Positions 24,201 to 36,435 of a stretch of 64,000 bases of DNA are shown in pieces. The position numbers were made by a program, and so were the translations under genes. Position 1 is the stretch's first letter. Each line of letters starts with the position of its first letter. The notes beneath the pieces were generated by a model. It had not been told where the DNA came from. It saw only the letters and a list, made by a program, of their open reading frames with translations, and did not search any database. The stretch covers positions 16,374,945 to 16,438,944 of the forward strand of contig CM076668.1 of NCBI GenBank assembly GCA_038496675.1. Direction: 5' to 3'. Origin of the DNA: Rachycentron canadum (taxonomy: Eukaryota; Chordata; Actinopteri; Carangiformes; Rachycentridae).

Positions 24201-27200
24201 TATATAAACAGTGTCCGATTGTATATTTCGTAAAGATACAGAAACAGGAAGACAATAAAATGATGATTTCAACGCTCATAAGTATAAAAAGAAATAAATG
24301 GATTACAAACAGTTGGTTTACAAAATGTCAAAAATGGGGGAAAATCCCTTCACAATTTGTCCATGTTTATGTCCTCAAGTTACTTGTTTTGAAAAATCTT
24401 CCAAAATTCAAAAATATTTACTTTCCATTGAGGACAAGGAAAAGCAGCAAACCCTCACGTTGGAGGAACTGGATGAAGATTTTCGCTTGAAAATGACTTG
24501 AAATTATAACCAGAAATGATTGATCAATTAATTGACTAATTTTGAGCATTTATGGGATTTTGCACATATTTAATCCTCCATGTTGATGATGAGTTGCTTC
24601 AGAGGTTGACACAGAGTAACCTGGTGGTGATGTGAAGTGAAACCAACTCGAATCCCTCAGCGTGACTCCTCTAATGAGGCTGACAAACAGCAGCAGCAGC
24701 ACAGCTTGACTCGTCCTCTGTGGCTCCTTGTTACTTCAGCATAAATGCTGCCTTTTCTTCTCATTTGTCTCCAGTTAGAGCATTTATATTGAGCTTGAGA
24801 AAGTAGCCATAGCAGAGACTTTATTACGAGACACCCAGTGGAGAGGAGCAGCAATTATAGTTGACAATGAAGAGGTATGAGATTTGGAAATCTTTAGACG
24901 TGAAATATGCAGAGCAGCACTCTTCAGCCTGTTTTCTTTCTTATTGTTTTCTATACTTTTTTCCCTCTTAAAAACCACAAGCTGCTCACTGACAGATCTG
25001 CCTTTCCCTTTTCACCTTATCATTCCTCTGCAGATATTGTGTGTGTGTCAGGGCACATGAGCTTCTGTTCTATCAGAACACACACTTGGTCATGTACAGT
25101 TAAGGGTGTGTTTTATATGGAGGGTGGAGGCAGCATGGATATTTGAACTTAACATATGCATTGAGATATCAAGCCTAATGTGCCATTTTCCCTCCATTAC
25201 TATTAGATAATCATTGAATCAGTTATTTCAGTTTTTGTAGAATAATGCCAAAGGTTTGATGTTTCCTGCTCCTCAAATGTGAGCTTCATAAATTATAGTA
25301 AAGTGACTAACTATTGTTCATTGTTTATTTTGGAGAGTTAGACAAGCAAGAGATATATGATATTATGTGACTTTGACAAGCTGTGATGTGCATTTATCAC
25401 ATTTTGTTTCATCAGCAGAGCAAGAAATCAGAAAAAATAATCAGCAGAGTAGTTGATCAAATAAATAATTGTTGGCTTCGTACTACGGCTGAATGACGTA
25501 AAAAGTGTAAAAGGTTACATCATTTCATCAGTTATCTTCAATTTCTGTAACTATGGTTTCTTCTTTTGTTTTCGTCTTCATCCAGTTTATGGTCGGATGC
25601 AAAGATCATCTGCTGAATACGACTATGTTCTGTTATTCATTACCATTCATCCATATCATTGTTTAGTCATAGTTATCACTTAGTTAACAAAACCCTTTAC
25701 TCTGATAAAAGAAAAAAAGTCAGGTTTATTTCATCTGTATCTGTAAGTTTTCTCCTATTCTTCTGTAGAGGAGTTCAGTCTCCGTGTCTCACACCTACAC
25801 GTTGTCTGTCATTAATCTCAAGTGTTTCAATGGCCTCATAAGCTGCCTCTGTTTTTATAATTGCTACTTACTTCTGGGAAATATGAATGTTGCTTTTAGC
25901 AGTTAGGGAAAAAAAAACAGAAATGTAGATAAATATTCATTGTTGTTGTTTCCTCTGAGCAGTGATATTATGGCCAAAAGTCAGTATGTTTGTGTGTGTG
26001 TGTGCGTGTGTGTGCGTCTCTGTGTGTGTATGTTTGTATAAAATGGGCTTGATTTTATCCTCTAGTTTGGGGTTTAGATGTCAGTGTGGTTGGGGTGTAA
26101 TGGTTGATGGATCAAAGATTGCGTTGCCATAGTGACCCAGAGCAGTGGGACTCTCAGGTCTCTCATCTTCCTTTGTACATGTGTATATGTTTCCACAGTG
26201 TGTCTGTAATGCGTGTGTGTGTAAGACAGAATATTTGATCTTTGTGTTTGAGTTGTGTTGAGCTACATGTACTTCTCTCTCCTCTCCTCAGTGCCTGATG
26301 ACCTCAGTCCAGAGGAGAAACAGGAGCTGGAGAGCATCCGCCGCAGAAAACAAGAGCTCCTGCAGGACATACAAGTAAGAGCAACACTCACGTTGCCTCA
26401 GTCCCTGACACTAGAGATGTCCCGAGCTGAGGGCAAGGATCTGTAACAGGGCTTTCATTTTGTTGACTCTGAATCAAGTTGTGCTTATTGATTACTGCAT
26501 TTCTTCCCTACAGTGGGACTTTGACACCAAAATGAAAACAACACTGTGATAACATCCTAAGCTATACTTAATCATTCAATGAATATAGTTTAAGGTTCAA
26601 ACATCACTAATTAAGTTGTTTCAGAACATTTAAGCTGATTCGTCCTGTTTCTTTGTAGTGTCGGAGAGAAAGGTGAATTAGGTCAAATAATACAAATGAA
26701 ATATAATATAAATAATAACTAAACTTTAACTAAACTTTGTAATTCAGGACTCTCAATATTTGCATCAAGTAAATTGTGAAATTGTAAGATTTAGCAAATT
26801 TAGCAGGTTATACCTTTTTATTTAATTGTGCCAGATACATATTAAATCAATATTTAGGTAAATGTAAGTATCAGACCAGGCTCTGTAATTGCAGATAAAC
26901 GGTATTTCATCTCTACCTTACACTGTTTTTTTTTTTTTTTTTAGCTGAATTCAGCTGGAGTTCAGTTCAGTCTATTTCTGTTTTCTGTCCTCAGTGACTA
27001 CTGCTTGGACAAAATGTGTCCAAGGGCAGCAATGAAAGGGAACTTGTTTTTGTCCCTGCTGTGAACCCTGTGGTTCTTTGGACTGTGGCAAGTCTCCTTC
27101 TTTAACATTAAAGTTTTGTAAAGGGTGGGTTTGAGAATTTTTACAATGTAGGACAGGATCCATTAGTCTGAGGCTTCAAGTCAAAGGGTGCATTCACATT

Positions 27201-27520
27201 GGTATAAAATATCCACTTTGTGTGTCTCTGTGCATTCACTCATTCCTCATATTAATGTTTTTGCACAGAAGTTAAATTGTGGATTTTGTCACACATGACA
27301 TGTGGACAACTGACATGAGAGACTTGAAATATTATGAACTTTTCCTTTAAACCATTTGAATTGATTCAGTCTTTTCTGCAGGAAAAACAAAATCACCCAG
27401 TGCATTGTTTGCTTTTCCTTTTTTTTCTTCTTCATATTACATTGTTCAGGTTGTTCTTTCCTCACTCTTTGTCCTTGACTAGATTAGTTCCTCCATGTCT
27501 AGACCAAAGTGCCTAGGGAA

Positions 27521-27552
<32 letters not shown>

Positions 27553-30500
27553 ATATATACGACACACACATACACGTGTGTGTATGTGTGTGTTTGGAGG
27601 GTAGGGAGGATATAGGGGTATGACCACCGGAGCGTTACTGTACGCATTCAAGACAGATGATCCTCTTTGTGGGGATGCATGTGTATGAGGGGGGTGCACC
27701 TCACACACAAACACATAAACACACACAGACACACACATTTTGTTGTGCTGCAGCAAAATCAAAACAGAATTTTAGAAATGTTATTCTCTGTGACAGAGGT
27801 GGCCAAGAATCCATTAGTCGCTGTGGCTGAGCTCCAGAGAACCTGCATGGACATGGAGATAAACATCCAGGACAGACAGACATTTCTGAACGTCATGTCT
27901 GGTTTCCTCCAGACATGATGTTTAGAATTGAGGCCAAACTGTTCAATCTTGGTTTCATCAGAGAATCTCGTTTCTCCCACTCTGAGAGTCCATGAGGTGT
28001 CTTTTTACAAACCCCAAGCAGCTTTCATGTGTCTTTCCCCGAGGAGAGGCTTCTGTCTGGATGCTCTGCCATAAAGCCCATTTCCTTGGAGAGCTGCAGT
28101 GACGGATATTTATAGTTGCTTTCTCTTAAACAACACATGTAAAACATGAGAATACTGGGCTTTCATTTGACTTTTTGTTCATGACTTTTGTTCATCACCT
28201 TCATCCTCCATCCAGCAAAACAAAGAGCTGACACAAACACTCCCACTAATTTATTTGAGGTTGTGGGGTGAACTGATGTGGGGGGTTCTCTCTGGGCAGA
28301 GAAGTGAATGAATATCAATCAGTATCAGACTTTCTTAACCCTCAAATACCAGATTTGGCATCAGCCTTAAAAATCCTGTATTGATCTAAATAACTTGACG
28401 TTTTAAGATGTTTTCACTCCTCACCAAACAAAAGGATTTTAAAGAATACAGATTCAGTAACTGGATTCAGAAGAGGATTCGGATTCAGTAAATGCTTCAA
28501 AAGCTCATGTCTGGTCCTCAGTAAGCAAAGAGGTCATCCAAAAACACACACATGAACACATACAAAGAAAAACAAAAACACGCCTTCAGGGCAGCGACGC
28601 TCTTAGTAGATTGATGGAGTTTATTACTGAGGTAAACCCACGCTCTGCGTTCGTCTGCTCTATGCCCCGCCCCTGTCGTGCCCTGGGGGAAGATGGGTAA
28701 TGAGCCATGAAATATCCCAGTAATGGACACAGAGGATGCTGCTCGTTTATACAGGATTGTAGCCATGGAGACGCACATGGAGGAATCCAGACAACTGAAG
28801 TTATTTACCTTCAGGTGAGGGTGATGGAGCCCGGCTTGTATTGACTGAGGAGTTGTACCTGGTTCTAACTCTGATCTGAGACTCCGGCCTGGTCTATGTC
28901 TGCTTCTCTTCTATTATTATCTTAGTCCATTATCTGCTGGGCTCAGTGTTTCTCCATCTGTTTCTCTCCCCTGTTCTTTCCTCCTCTAAACCTCTGCCCC
29001 TGAGCAGCTTTGCTAAGCCAGTCAAAGTCTTTGATCCTGCATACTCCCGTCTCTCCGCCCGTGTGACACTCGAAAAGACCAGGGAGGGTGTCAAGAGGGG
29101 CAGGGGGTTGGGGAGGGCCGATAAATCTAGGTCAGCACAGGGGGAGAAGAGAGCAGGAGCAGGGAGAGGGAATCAGGGAAAGGGTGGTCGGCTCTGACCC
29201 CAGAACAGGTGCTACAACTCCCAGAGAGGATTTTCTGCAGAGGGTGGCTGTTCTACATAACTCCTGCCGAGAGGAAGAATGAGTCGGGCTGAGAGAGCGT
29301 GAATCAGGCCTGCTGATTTCAGGGGTTTTACTGGGTCATGTCTCCAGTAAGAAGTGCTTGTGTGGAAGTGTTGATCAGTGAGACGTAGCTGGAACAGAAA
29401 GCCATGTGTGATGCGTTCTGCTGCTGATGATCAAAGCACCTCCAGAGGTTCATGCAAAGGGTCAGACATCACACAAATATCATGTGTATGTAGGTTTGTG
29501 CTAGTTTTGTTTCATTCCCTGTGCTCACAAGCAAAACTGAACAATCAACCTTTTTTTCCCCTTCCTCTCTCTGTTCCCTCCCTCTCCTTTTTTCCCTTGT
29601 CCCTCTCTCTGTCTGCTCTCAGAGACTGAAGGATGAGATAGCAGAGGTGACCAATGAGATTGAAAACCTGGGCCTGACTGAAGAGAGGTAAAGTGTCTCT
29701 CAACAACCATTCTTTGTGCATGTGTGTAGGCGGCTGTGATCCACTCAGTCTTTGTTTTTTCGTCGAAGTGTGTTCACGGAAAAGCCATAAAAATCACCAG
29801 AAAAATCAGCCTTACTCTCACAACAGAGTTTACTGCCTTAGAGGGAGTTGGAACGACTTAAAATTGTGTAGAGATTTTGCCTCTGAATAATTTTGTGTCA
29901 GAAAATAAAGTGAAACACTCTCAGAACCTGAAGTGAGCCAGTGATATTCAGTAAATAGGCAATGTCCATTTACTTTGCTGTTCTTTGAGCTTTCAACATC
30001 ACTGAAAGCTTCTCCACCTTCAGTAGCTGAATAAAGCTTTATGAAACGTTTACTCAAGGTTAACTGTGGATGTCCACACTCAAAACATGACTTGACAAAA
30101 ACTTGACAAAACATGAAATATAATACAGAAAAAATAGCAAATAATCACATCTGAGAAGCTAGAAAGGTTTGGAGTTTTTGCTCCATAAATAACTTTAATT
30201 TATCAAAATTGCTGATCATTAATTTCCTGCCTATCAACTAATCAATGGAGCAAATAATCCTTTCAGTGCCAATGGGACTGTTGATCACTAGTAGTGTGTT
30301 TGCAAAGCAGTTCACTGAGGTTATTTCTTTAAACTGTTTGTTTTTAGGAAAAGCATGCAGAGGAATAAACAGATGGCCATGGGCCGAAAGAAATTCAACA
30401 TGGACCCTAAGAAGGTGAGGATGACTTGATTAGGTTCTTTCTTCATGTAACGGGTCCACATAGGAGACATTTTATTGATTAATCTGTTGATTATTAAAAC

Positions 30501-33500
30501 CTCGGAAAATATAAATCAGCCTTATACTCAGAACTTTACTGCCTTGTGGAATTTATCATTTATAAAGAAAATAAAGAAAAACATGGAGATCCTGAGGTGA
30601 CTGTTGATTATTAAAACCTTGGAAAATGAAAATCGCACAGTCCCCCAGTCCAGCATAATGTCTTCATGTAAACGACTTCATCTGACCAACAGTCATATAC
30701 ATATTTATTCTACAGTAATAATAAAACAGGAAAAATGAGAAGCTGATGAAGAGTTTTCTCTTTCTTTAAAACTGACTCAGACTCTTGGAGTGTGTTTACA
30801 TGCACACTAGTATTGAGATAATAGTATTTTACACTAGTATTTCGGTTACGTTTTGCGCATATTAATACCTGGTTTCTAATCTACTACTCTGATAGAAACC
30901 GGATGTTGATACCGAACCTTCTTTGTTGGTACAGATCAGTGACAGACATGGTGAACAACACACAGATGATCAAAAACCTGGATACTGTTGTTGTCATGTA
31001 AAAAAGGATATGAACAAAATAAAAGGTTTCCCCATATGAATATGTACTGATAATAATAATAACATGACTATGACCAGGACAAGACTGATTATGGTGCAAT
31101 AACAAACAATACATGTGATCATTGGTGTTTGTAAATGGACAAACACTCATTTCTTTACCTGCTCAAATCATCATTCGTATTTTCCAGCGAGTAACATTCA
31201 GACTTGGTTGTCTCTTCTGGTTCTCTCCTCAGGGGATACGTTTCTTGGTGGACAGCTCGCTGCTGAAAAACACCAGCGACGACATCGCCCAGTTTCTGTA
31301 CAAGGGGGAGGGGCTTAATAAGACAGCCATCGGGGACTACCTGGGGGAGCGGTAAGTGCTGCTGATTATGTTCCTGCAAACTAATAGACTCTTTTTCACA
31401 TTTTGCCTTGTCATAGTTGGAAAAGAAGTCATGACAGTGTGAACAATACCAGGACACTAAAACTGGAGCAGCTAAAAGGACTTCAGTCATTAAAAGTTTT
31501 ATTATTTACACTTTGTGCTGTTCTTACTCAACCAGTCAAAATGTCTTCTGTGAAAAATGTCTATTTTTCATAAGAATGACTGATATAAGAGAGCCTGAAA
31601 ACTCAACATTGAATGGGATAATACATTTTCTGGATATATTTGCATGTATCAGAGGGCTCATCGGTCCACTATAGTGTTCTGTGTATATGAGCTTATAGTG
31701 CATCAGCAGTTCGAAAAGATCATCCATTAATCAGTTTTTATCTGATTCGTCATATCTCATCCGTCTCTTTGAGCTGCCAACACACTGAGCTAAACAGAGC
31801 TGCAGTTCTTCATCCTGTTTTCCTTCTGTTTACTCCCCCTTGTGTGCGTGTGCATGTGGGCGTGTGTCTTTTGTGTGGGGGGTTTTATTCTTGTGTCGTG
31901 CAGAGATGACTTTAACATCAAGGTTCTGCACGCCTTCCTGGAGTTACACGAGTTCACGGACTTGAACCTGGTTCAGGCTCTCAGGCAGTTCCTGTGGAGC
32001 TTCAGGCTGCCCGGCGAGGCTCAGAAGATCGACCGCATGATGGAGGCGTTCGCACAGCGATACTGTCACTGTAACCCCGGAGTGTTTCAGAGCACAGGTA
32101 CAGGAGCGGGTGGTTGTCAGAGATATAGCCAAGAAAACAAGTTTACAAGAGTCAACAACATCATCACACAATATTATCTCCTTTTATTGTGAAATCATCA
32201 ATTTTAATCCATAGTTATCAGACATGTCTGTCTTAGCTTCCACCACCTGGCGTCTGGTACTTCTTAAAACTTATACTAAATAATATTAATATTAATACTA
32301 AACTTTTTTTTATGCAGCACTTTGCAAAACAAAGTTAAAAACTGCTTCACATGGAATCAGACAATTAGAAATTATACAAAATAAAACTAGAATAAATTGC
32401 TCAACAATAATTTGAGATAAAAGCAACAAGAACAAGGAAACAGATGAGACATGTTGGAAATGAAACAGTGACCTTTTAACTGAGATGCCCTGAGCTTTTC
32501 ATCTCAAAAACACATCTATAACAGAGGTGATACAAAAACATGCTTTTTTAAAAAATTTTTTAATTTTTATTTTTACAGATACCTGTTATGTGTTGTCATT
32601 CGCCGTGATCATGTTGAACACCAGTCTACACAACCCCAACGTGAAGGACAAACCCTCTGTTCAGAAATTCACAGCGATGAACAGAGGAATCAATGACGGA
32701 GGAGACCTGCCGGAGGAGCTGCTCAGGGTGAGAGACTCAAATCTGGTTCTGACATTAGGAGGTTTCATTTTAATTCACAGTGATGAATTAGTTTTTAAGG
32801 TACAGACAGTTACCAGGCGACGCTCAGTCAAAATCAGTTGAATGAAACTTATCATTTAGATACAAAATGACAGATGTTTACTGCAGCATTTATCACAGAT
32901 CAACATTCACTGGAGGACATTTAAACTCCCACACACAGAATCCAGCCAACCGGGTCGGGGTTAAAGGATCGGATTTTTTTCAAATCTGCCTTAAAACTGT
33001 TTTTGTTGAAACTTATTGGAATCTGTGAAAGTTGGTGTTTTTAGCTCCAAATTCCCTTTTCTCTCTCTGTCCCCATCGTTTCAATATTAAACCTAGATTT
33101 GGATGCAGTATAAAAATATCTGTGATATATTGTGATTAAGAAATGTGTTTTATAGTTGACACATTAAAAGTGAAATAAATAATCATTTTCAACTTAGTTA
33201 GTTTCACCTACTTTAAATATTCAGGTAAGTCATCCAAAATATCATTAGATACTTAACATTTCGATTTTCATTTCTACTTTATCTGATGCTTTATCTCAGT
33301 GTAGTTCAGTCATTGAACTTTATCCACTCATATTTAACCACACACACGTAAAATGAATGCAAAACTGGAAGCTGGGGATCATCTGGGAACAGGACTGTGT
33401 CTCTTGGTCTTTGGGTTCCCAGCAAATCAGAGAATTGTGCTCTTTAGTCTAGGACAGTGGTTTCCAACCTGTGGGCCGTGGCCCACTAGTGGCCTGCAAA

Positions 33501-36435
33501 GGTATTACAAGTGGGCGATCATTTGAAAAAGAGCACAATTTTACTGAAAAGATGCAATGATACACATAAAAAATGAAAATATGAAGAATGTTTTAAAAGA
33601 AAACAATCTTTAAAAAACATTTAAAATGTTTTCTCTTGTGTTGAGGTCTATCAGACCATCTCTATACTTTTCTCACGGTGATTAAATGCTAAAAGATTAC
33701 ATCCGTGACACAAACTGGTCAGAATAAACAGGTGGTTGGCAACAGGAGAATTCAAAGGAAACAGAGTCAGCAGCCAGATGGTGAATTAATAAGTCAAATC
33801 ATGGTGTCAGGTGTGTTGAGCCCAGTGCAACAGTCTCATTTAATCAAAAATCACCTTCAAACATCCTGTTGAGATGCAGAAAGAATCTTTGCACATTTCC
33901 TTTGGCCTCTACTCGTGTTCATAAACCCTCCAGTAAATCCATAATATAACATTTCCACATCCCTCACTATGTTTATCTTTCCATCCCTGTAGAACCTGTA
34001 CGACAGCATCAAGAACGAGCCCTTTAAGATCCCAGAGGATGATGGGAACGACCTTACGCACACTTTCTTCAACCCAGACAGAGAGGGATGGCTTCTGAAA
34101 CTCGGTGTGTGTGTCCATTCGTGTGAAATAGTTGATTTGATTTGAAGTTCATTGGTTCAGTTGGACAGCCCTCTAGTGGACTGGATCCGTAACAGCTTCT
34201 TAAACATGAAGAAGATGAAACTTGAACAAAGTTGACTGTATTTTGCGACACTTCCAGTTTTTGTTATGCTCATCATTGTTTTTTGTTTGTTTGTGTTTCA
34301 TGGGTTTTGACTCCAGGAGGTATGTACCCTTAAACTCCCCTGCTTTAATGCACCGCTTTGTCTCTGAGCTGCCCCCTCCCCTCCACCTTTATTTTTTTTT
34401 TTTTACCCCAACTGTCTGCATATATTCACCCCATCACACATCACATTTTTAGTCAAAATGAAGACTATTCATTCATTTTTATATCTGATTTCACTCTGTG
34501 CTCGATGTGAAATAGCCAATAAAGTTGTTTCACATCTGCTTCTAACAGCTGGACTCCTTGATCTGGCCACTGACCCGACTTTTAACCTCAGCTTTTGCGA
34601 TCAGAAGGCTCTGTCTGACCTGCTGATTTGTGTCATCAGTGTGCTTCAAAATGTCGCTGTTGTCGTCCAGTTTTCAGCTCTAACAGCGCAAATTTTCACT
34701 GTTTCCTGAGGCAGCAGCTCATCTGTGTTTCTCCTCAGGTGGACGAGTTAAAACCTGGAAGAGACGCTGGTTTATTCTCACAGATAACTGCCTCTACTAC
34801 TTTGAATACACCACTGTGAGTAATTCCTGTTTTGACCTCATGGCAGAGTAAGAACAGAAATATCTTCTAAACTGAGGGCTTGAAGAAAGTTATACTTAGA
34901 TCTCTCACATTGTAATTTATTTTCTCTCTGCTGTGTTTACAAGGATAAAGAACCCAGAGGAATTATTCCACTGGAAAATCTGAGCATCAGAGAAGTTGAT
35001 GACTCCAAGAAACCGGTAAACCCTTTCTTCTCTCTTCTCTTTCTGCCACATTTTGTCACATAATTGGTCATTTCTGCTCATTTTCTCTCCACAAGAGGTC
35101 AACAGCTTAGTGACATGCCTGGAAAAAGACATGGCAATGACACATTTTGGTTTATTTATCCAAAACCTCATAAAAATTATTATAAAACGAGAAAGCGCTG
35201 GATGCAAAACAGCATAATGTAATATTTATAAAATATAGAATGTGAAAATACACTCAGCTACCAGAGTATCAGGTACACCTCACTAAACAACGCTGCAGCA
35301 AATCAAGTTTGTAAAGTTTTCTTCCGTTTGTACGTCGGTATTTTTGGAGGCTACAGGTTTTGGTGCTGTTGAACTGTATTGTGTTTTTATTAGCTTGTTG
35401 TATTTTTAAATGAGGCAGACTAAAAAGCAGAAACACCTCTAAAAAAGGAAGAACAGTTCAACAACACCACAATCTACATCCCCAAACTGAACTGAGCATG
35501 TTAGTTTTAGTGAAATGTACCTAAAAAACCTGTATCACATTGATCCTCCATTAAAGGACCTATTTGTGAGTTTTGCTATTGCTACATAGCCACTGTTAGC
35601 ATTAACAGCTGTTTACGTTTAAGAAGAAACATTGCAATTTCAGCATCAAACTTCTTCCCACCAAAGTTAACTCTAGTTTCTATCTCATCTCTTGTTTTAC
35701 TGAAGCTACATGCTATCAGGCTAGCCTCAGCCCGACTCACTGCTGCCTCCACGTTGCCCTGAAGACGTAGCCCAGCTAATAGGACGTTTTACAACCTCAA
35801 ACTTAGATTCTTTAAGTATTGATGTATCCTGTGTATCTTGTACCCGTTGTGGTTGGACATCCATTAGTTGCTTCATGAAAACGGCACCAAGTGTCCAGTC
35901 TTTGCAGCAAAAACAGCATTTTTCACACCACAGATCAATTTTTTTGTTCCTTTTTATATCCTCTGTCGTCAGGAAGTCTATTTATTCCCTCCAGCCCGAA
36001 ACAGGCCTAATTTGTGTTTTTGTACTTCTCAGACGTTTCCTGTTGGCATCGGCCTCTTGACTCATCTTGTTTGTGCTGCTCTCTCCACAGAACTGCTTCG
36101 AGCTCTTCATCCCAAACCACAAAGATCAGGTGATCAAGGCCTGTAAGACGGAGGCAGACGGACGCGTCGTCGAGGGCAACCACACTTTTTACAGGATCTC
36201 TGCCCCGACCGCAGAGGAGAAGGACGAGTGGATCAACAGCATCAAGTGAGTCACATTTAATCTTTCTCTCTCTCTCTCTCTCTCCTGCAGAAGAGTTTGA
36301 TGGTGATGATGATGATGATTTACTGAATCTAACCCTCCTTCGTCTTCTGCCTGCAGAGCCGCCATCAGCAAAGACCCGTTCTACGAGATGCTGGCTGCTC
36401 GGAAGAAGAAGGTGTCGTCTCTGAGGGGGCTGTAG
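21207..36435 (+). CDS. cyth1: Cytohesin-1 (Arf guanine-nucleotide exchange factor), complete
   Basis: Activates Arf GTPases at membranes; PH binding to phosphoinositides recruits it (family knowledge). Coding exons: 21207-21234, 26292-26374, 29623-29687, 30348-30414, 31233-31351, 31904-32097, 32579-32727, 33993-34104, optional 34317-34319, 34739-34815, 34944-35015, 36091-36245, 36357-36435. All phases agree and the product is 399 residues (400 with the micro-exon). Order: N-terminal coiled coil (about 10-60), Sec7 domain (about 75-205) with glutamic-finger FRLPGEAQK at E159, then PH domain (about 262-380) with [22 protein letters not shown] in the coil and [14 protein letters not shown] near the end favour cytohesin-1 over -2/-3. 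The start was chosen because exon 1 splices in frame to [11 protein letters not shown]. Convergent with pgs1. Confidence 0.97.
21235..26291 (+). other. cyth1 intron 1
   Basis: About 5 kb. No further coding exon recognised. The 144-codon frame at 22383-22817 is low-complexity and unrelated to anything I know. TG-rich tracts lie at 23184-23240 and 25986-26035. Confidence 0.65.
26292..26374 (+). CDS. cyth1: cyth1 exon 2
   Basis: Acceptor tctcctcag, donor gtaaga. Encodes [11 protein letters not shown] then [17 protein letters not shown], the start of the coiled coil that mediates dimerisation and partner binding in cytohesins. Confidence 0.97.
26375..29622 (+). other. cyth1 intron 2
   Basis: No coding exon seen. 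It contains a (TG)n tract at 27521-27546, AC/GT-rich DNA to 27742, and a rearranged Tc1 relic at 27782-28108. Confidence 0.7.
27782..28108. mobile_element. Rearranged (head-to-head) Tc1 transposase relic
   Basis: Plus strand 27795-27890 encodes [20 protein letters not shown], the N-terminal helix-turn-helix block of a Tc1-like transposase. Minus strand 28108-27910 encodes [20 protein letters not shown] and, nearer 27950, [20 protein letters not shown], the next block with the first catalytic Asp. In an intact element these are consecutive on one strand; here they face each other, with stops and frame breaks. Not functional. Confidence 0.8.
29623..29687 (+). CDS. cyth1: cyth1 exon 3
   Basis: Acceptor gctctcag, donor gtaaag. 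Encodes [20 protein letters not shown], the second half of the coiled coil; ends in phase 2. Confidence 0.97.
29688..31232 (+). other. cyth1 introns 3 and 4
   Basis: Aside from exon 4, these hold two diverged copies of one repeat segment (about 29795-29937 and 30514-30605) sharing AAATCAGCCTTA, TTTACTGCCTT and GAAAATAAAG. No other feature seen. Confidence 0.5.
30348..30414 (+). CDS. cyth1: cyth1 exon 4
   Basis: Acceptor tgtttttag, donor gtgagg. Encodes [20 protein letters not shown], the linker leading into the Sec7 domain. Confidence 0.97.
31233..31351 (+). CDS. cyth1: cyth1 exon 5 (Sec7 start)
   Basis: Acceptor ctctcctcag, donor gtaagt. Encodes [11 protein letters not shown], then [20 protein letters not shown], the first Sec7 helices. 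Confidence 0.97.
31904..32097 (+). CDS. cyth1: cyth1 exon 6 (Sec7 catalytic core)
   Basis: Acceptor gtcgtgcag, donor gtacag. Holds [20 protein letters not shown]; the Glu of LPGE is the family's catalytic finger. It continues [13 protein letters not shown]. Confidence 0.98.
32579..32727 (+). CDS. cyth1: cyth1 exon 7 (Sec7 motif 2)
   Basis: Acceptor tttttacag, donor gtgaga. Encodes [20 protein letters not shown] and [20 protein letters not shown], the hydrophobic groove and loop that contact Arf. Confidence 0.98.
32728..33992 (+). other. cyth1 intron 7 with hAT-like fragment
   Basis: No coding exon. At 33446-33530 the sequence CAGTGGTTTCCAACCTGTGG resembles the terminal repeat of hAT-type non-autonomous elements; no far end was identified. 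Confidence 0.35.
33993..34104 (+). CDS. cyth1: cyth1 exon 8 (Sec7-PH linker, PH start)
   Basis: Acceptor catccctgtag, donor gtgtgt. Encodes [20 protein letters not shown], then [13 protein letters not shown] plus the first base of a Gly codon. The following intron contains the 3-base micro-exon. Confidence 0.97.
34317..34319 (+). CDS. cyth1: cyth1 3-nt alternative micro-exon
   Basis: GAG is bounded by acceptor TTTTGACTCCAG and donor GTATGT. Exon 8 ends in G and exon 10 starts GTGGACGA. Skipping gives Gly-Gly-Arg; inclusion gives Gly-Gly-Gly-Arg, in frame either way. This is exactly the diglycine/triglycine choice known in vertebrate cytohesins, which sets PtdIns(3,4,5)P3 versus PtdIns(4,5)P2 preference of the PH domain. 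Confidence 0.85.
34739..34815 (+). CDS. cyth1: cyth1 exon 10 (PH domain)
   Basis: Acceptor tctcctcag, donor gtgagt. Encodes [20 protein letters not shown], the phosphoinositide-binding strands of the PH domain. Confidence 0.97.
34944..35015 (+). CDS. cyth1: cyth1 exon 11 (PH domain)
   Basis: Acceptor gtttacaag, donor gtaaac. Encodes [20 protein letters not shown] then SKKP; phase 0 at both ends. Confidence 0.97.
35016..36090 (+). other. cyth1 intron 11
   Basis: Nothing coding seen. The 36261-36284 (TC)n and 36301-36319 (TGA)n tracts fall in the next, shorter intron. Confidence 0.5.
36091..36245 (+). CDS. cyth1: cyth1 exon 12 (PH domain end)
   Basis: Acceptor ctctccacag, donor gtgagt. Encodes [40 protein letters not shown] and [11 protein letters not shown], including the PH C-terminal helix Trp. 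Confidence 0.98.
36357..36435 (+). CDS. cyth1: cyth1 exon 13 (terminal)
   Basis: Acceptor tctgcctgcag; stop TAG at 36433-36435. Encodes [20 protein letters not shown] then SLRGL. The polybasic segment RKKK is kept, but the last residues differ from the basic mammalian ending as I recall it (SSTKRH). Confidence 0.95.

Noticed and set aside
24298..24501. 67-codon frame ending in [15 protein letters not shown]
   Set aside because: Acidic tail looks protein-like but there is no splice context and no family match.
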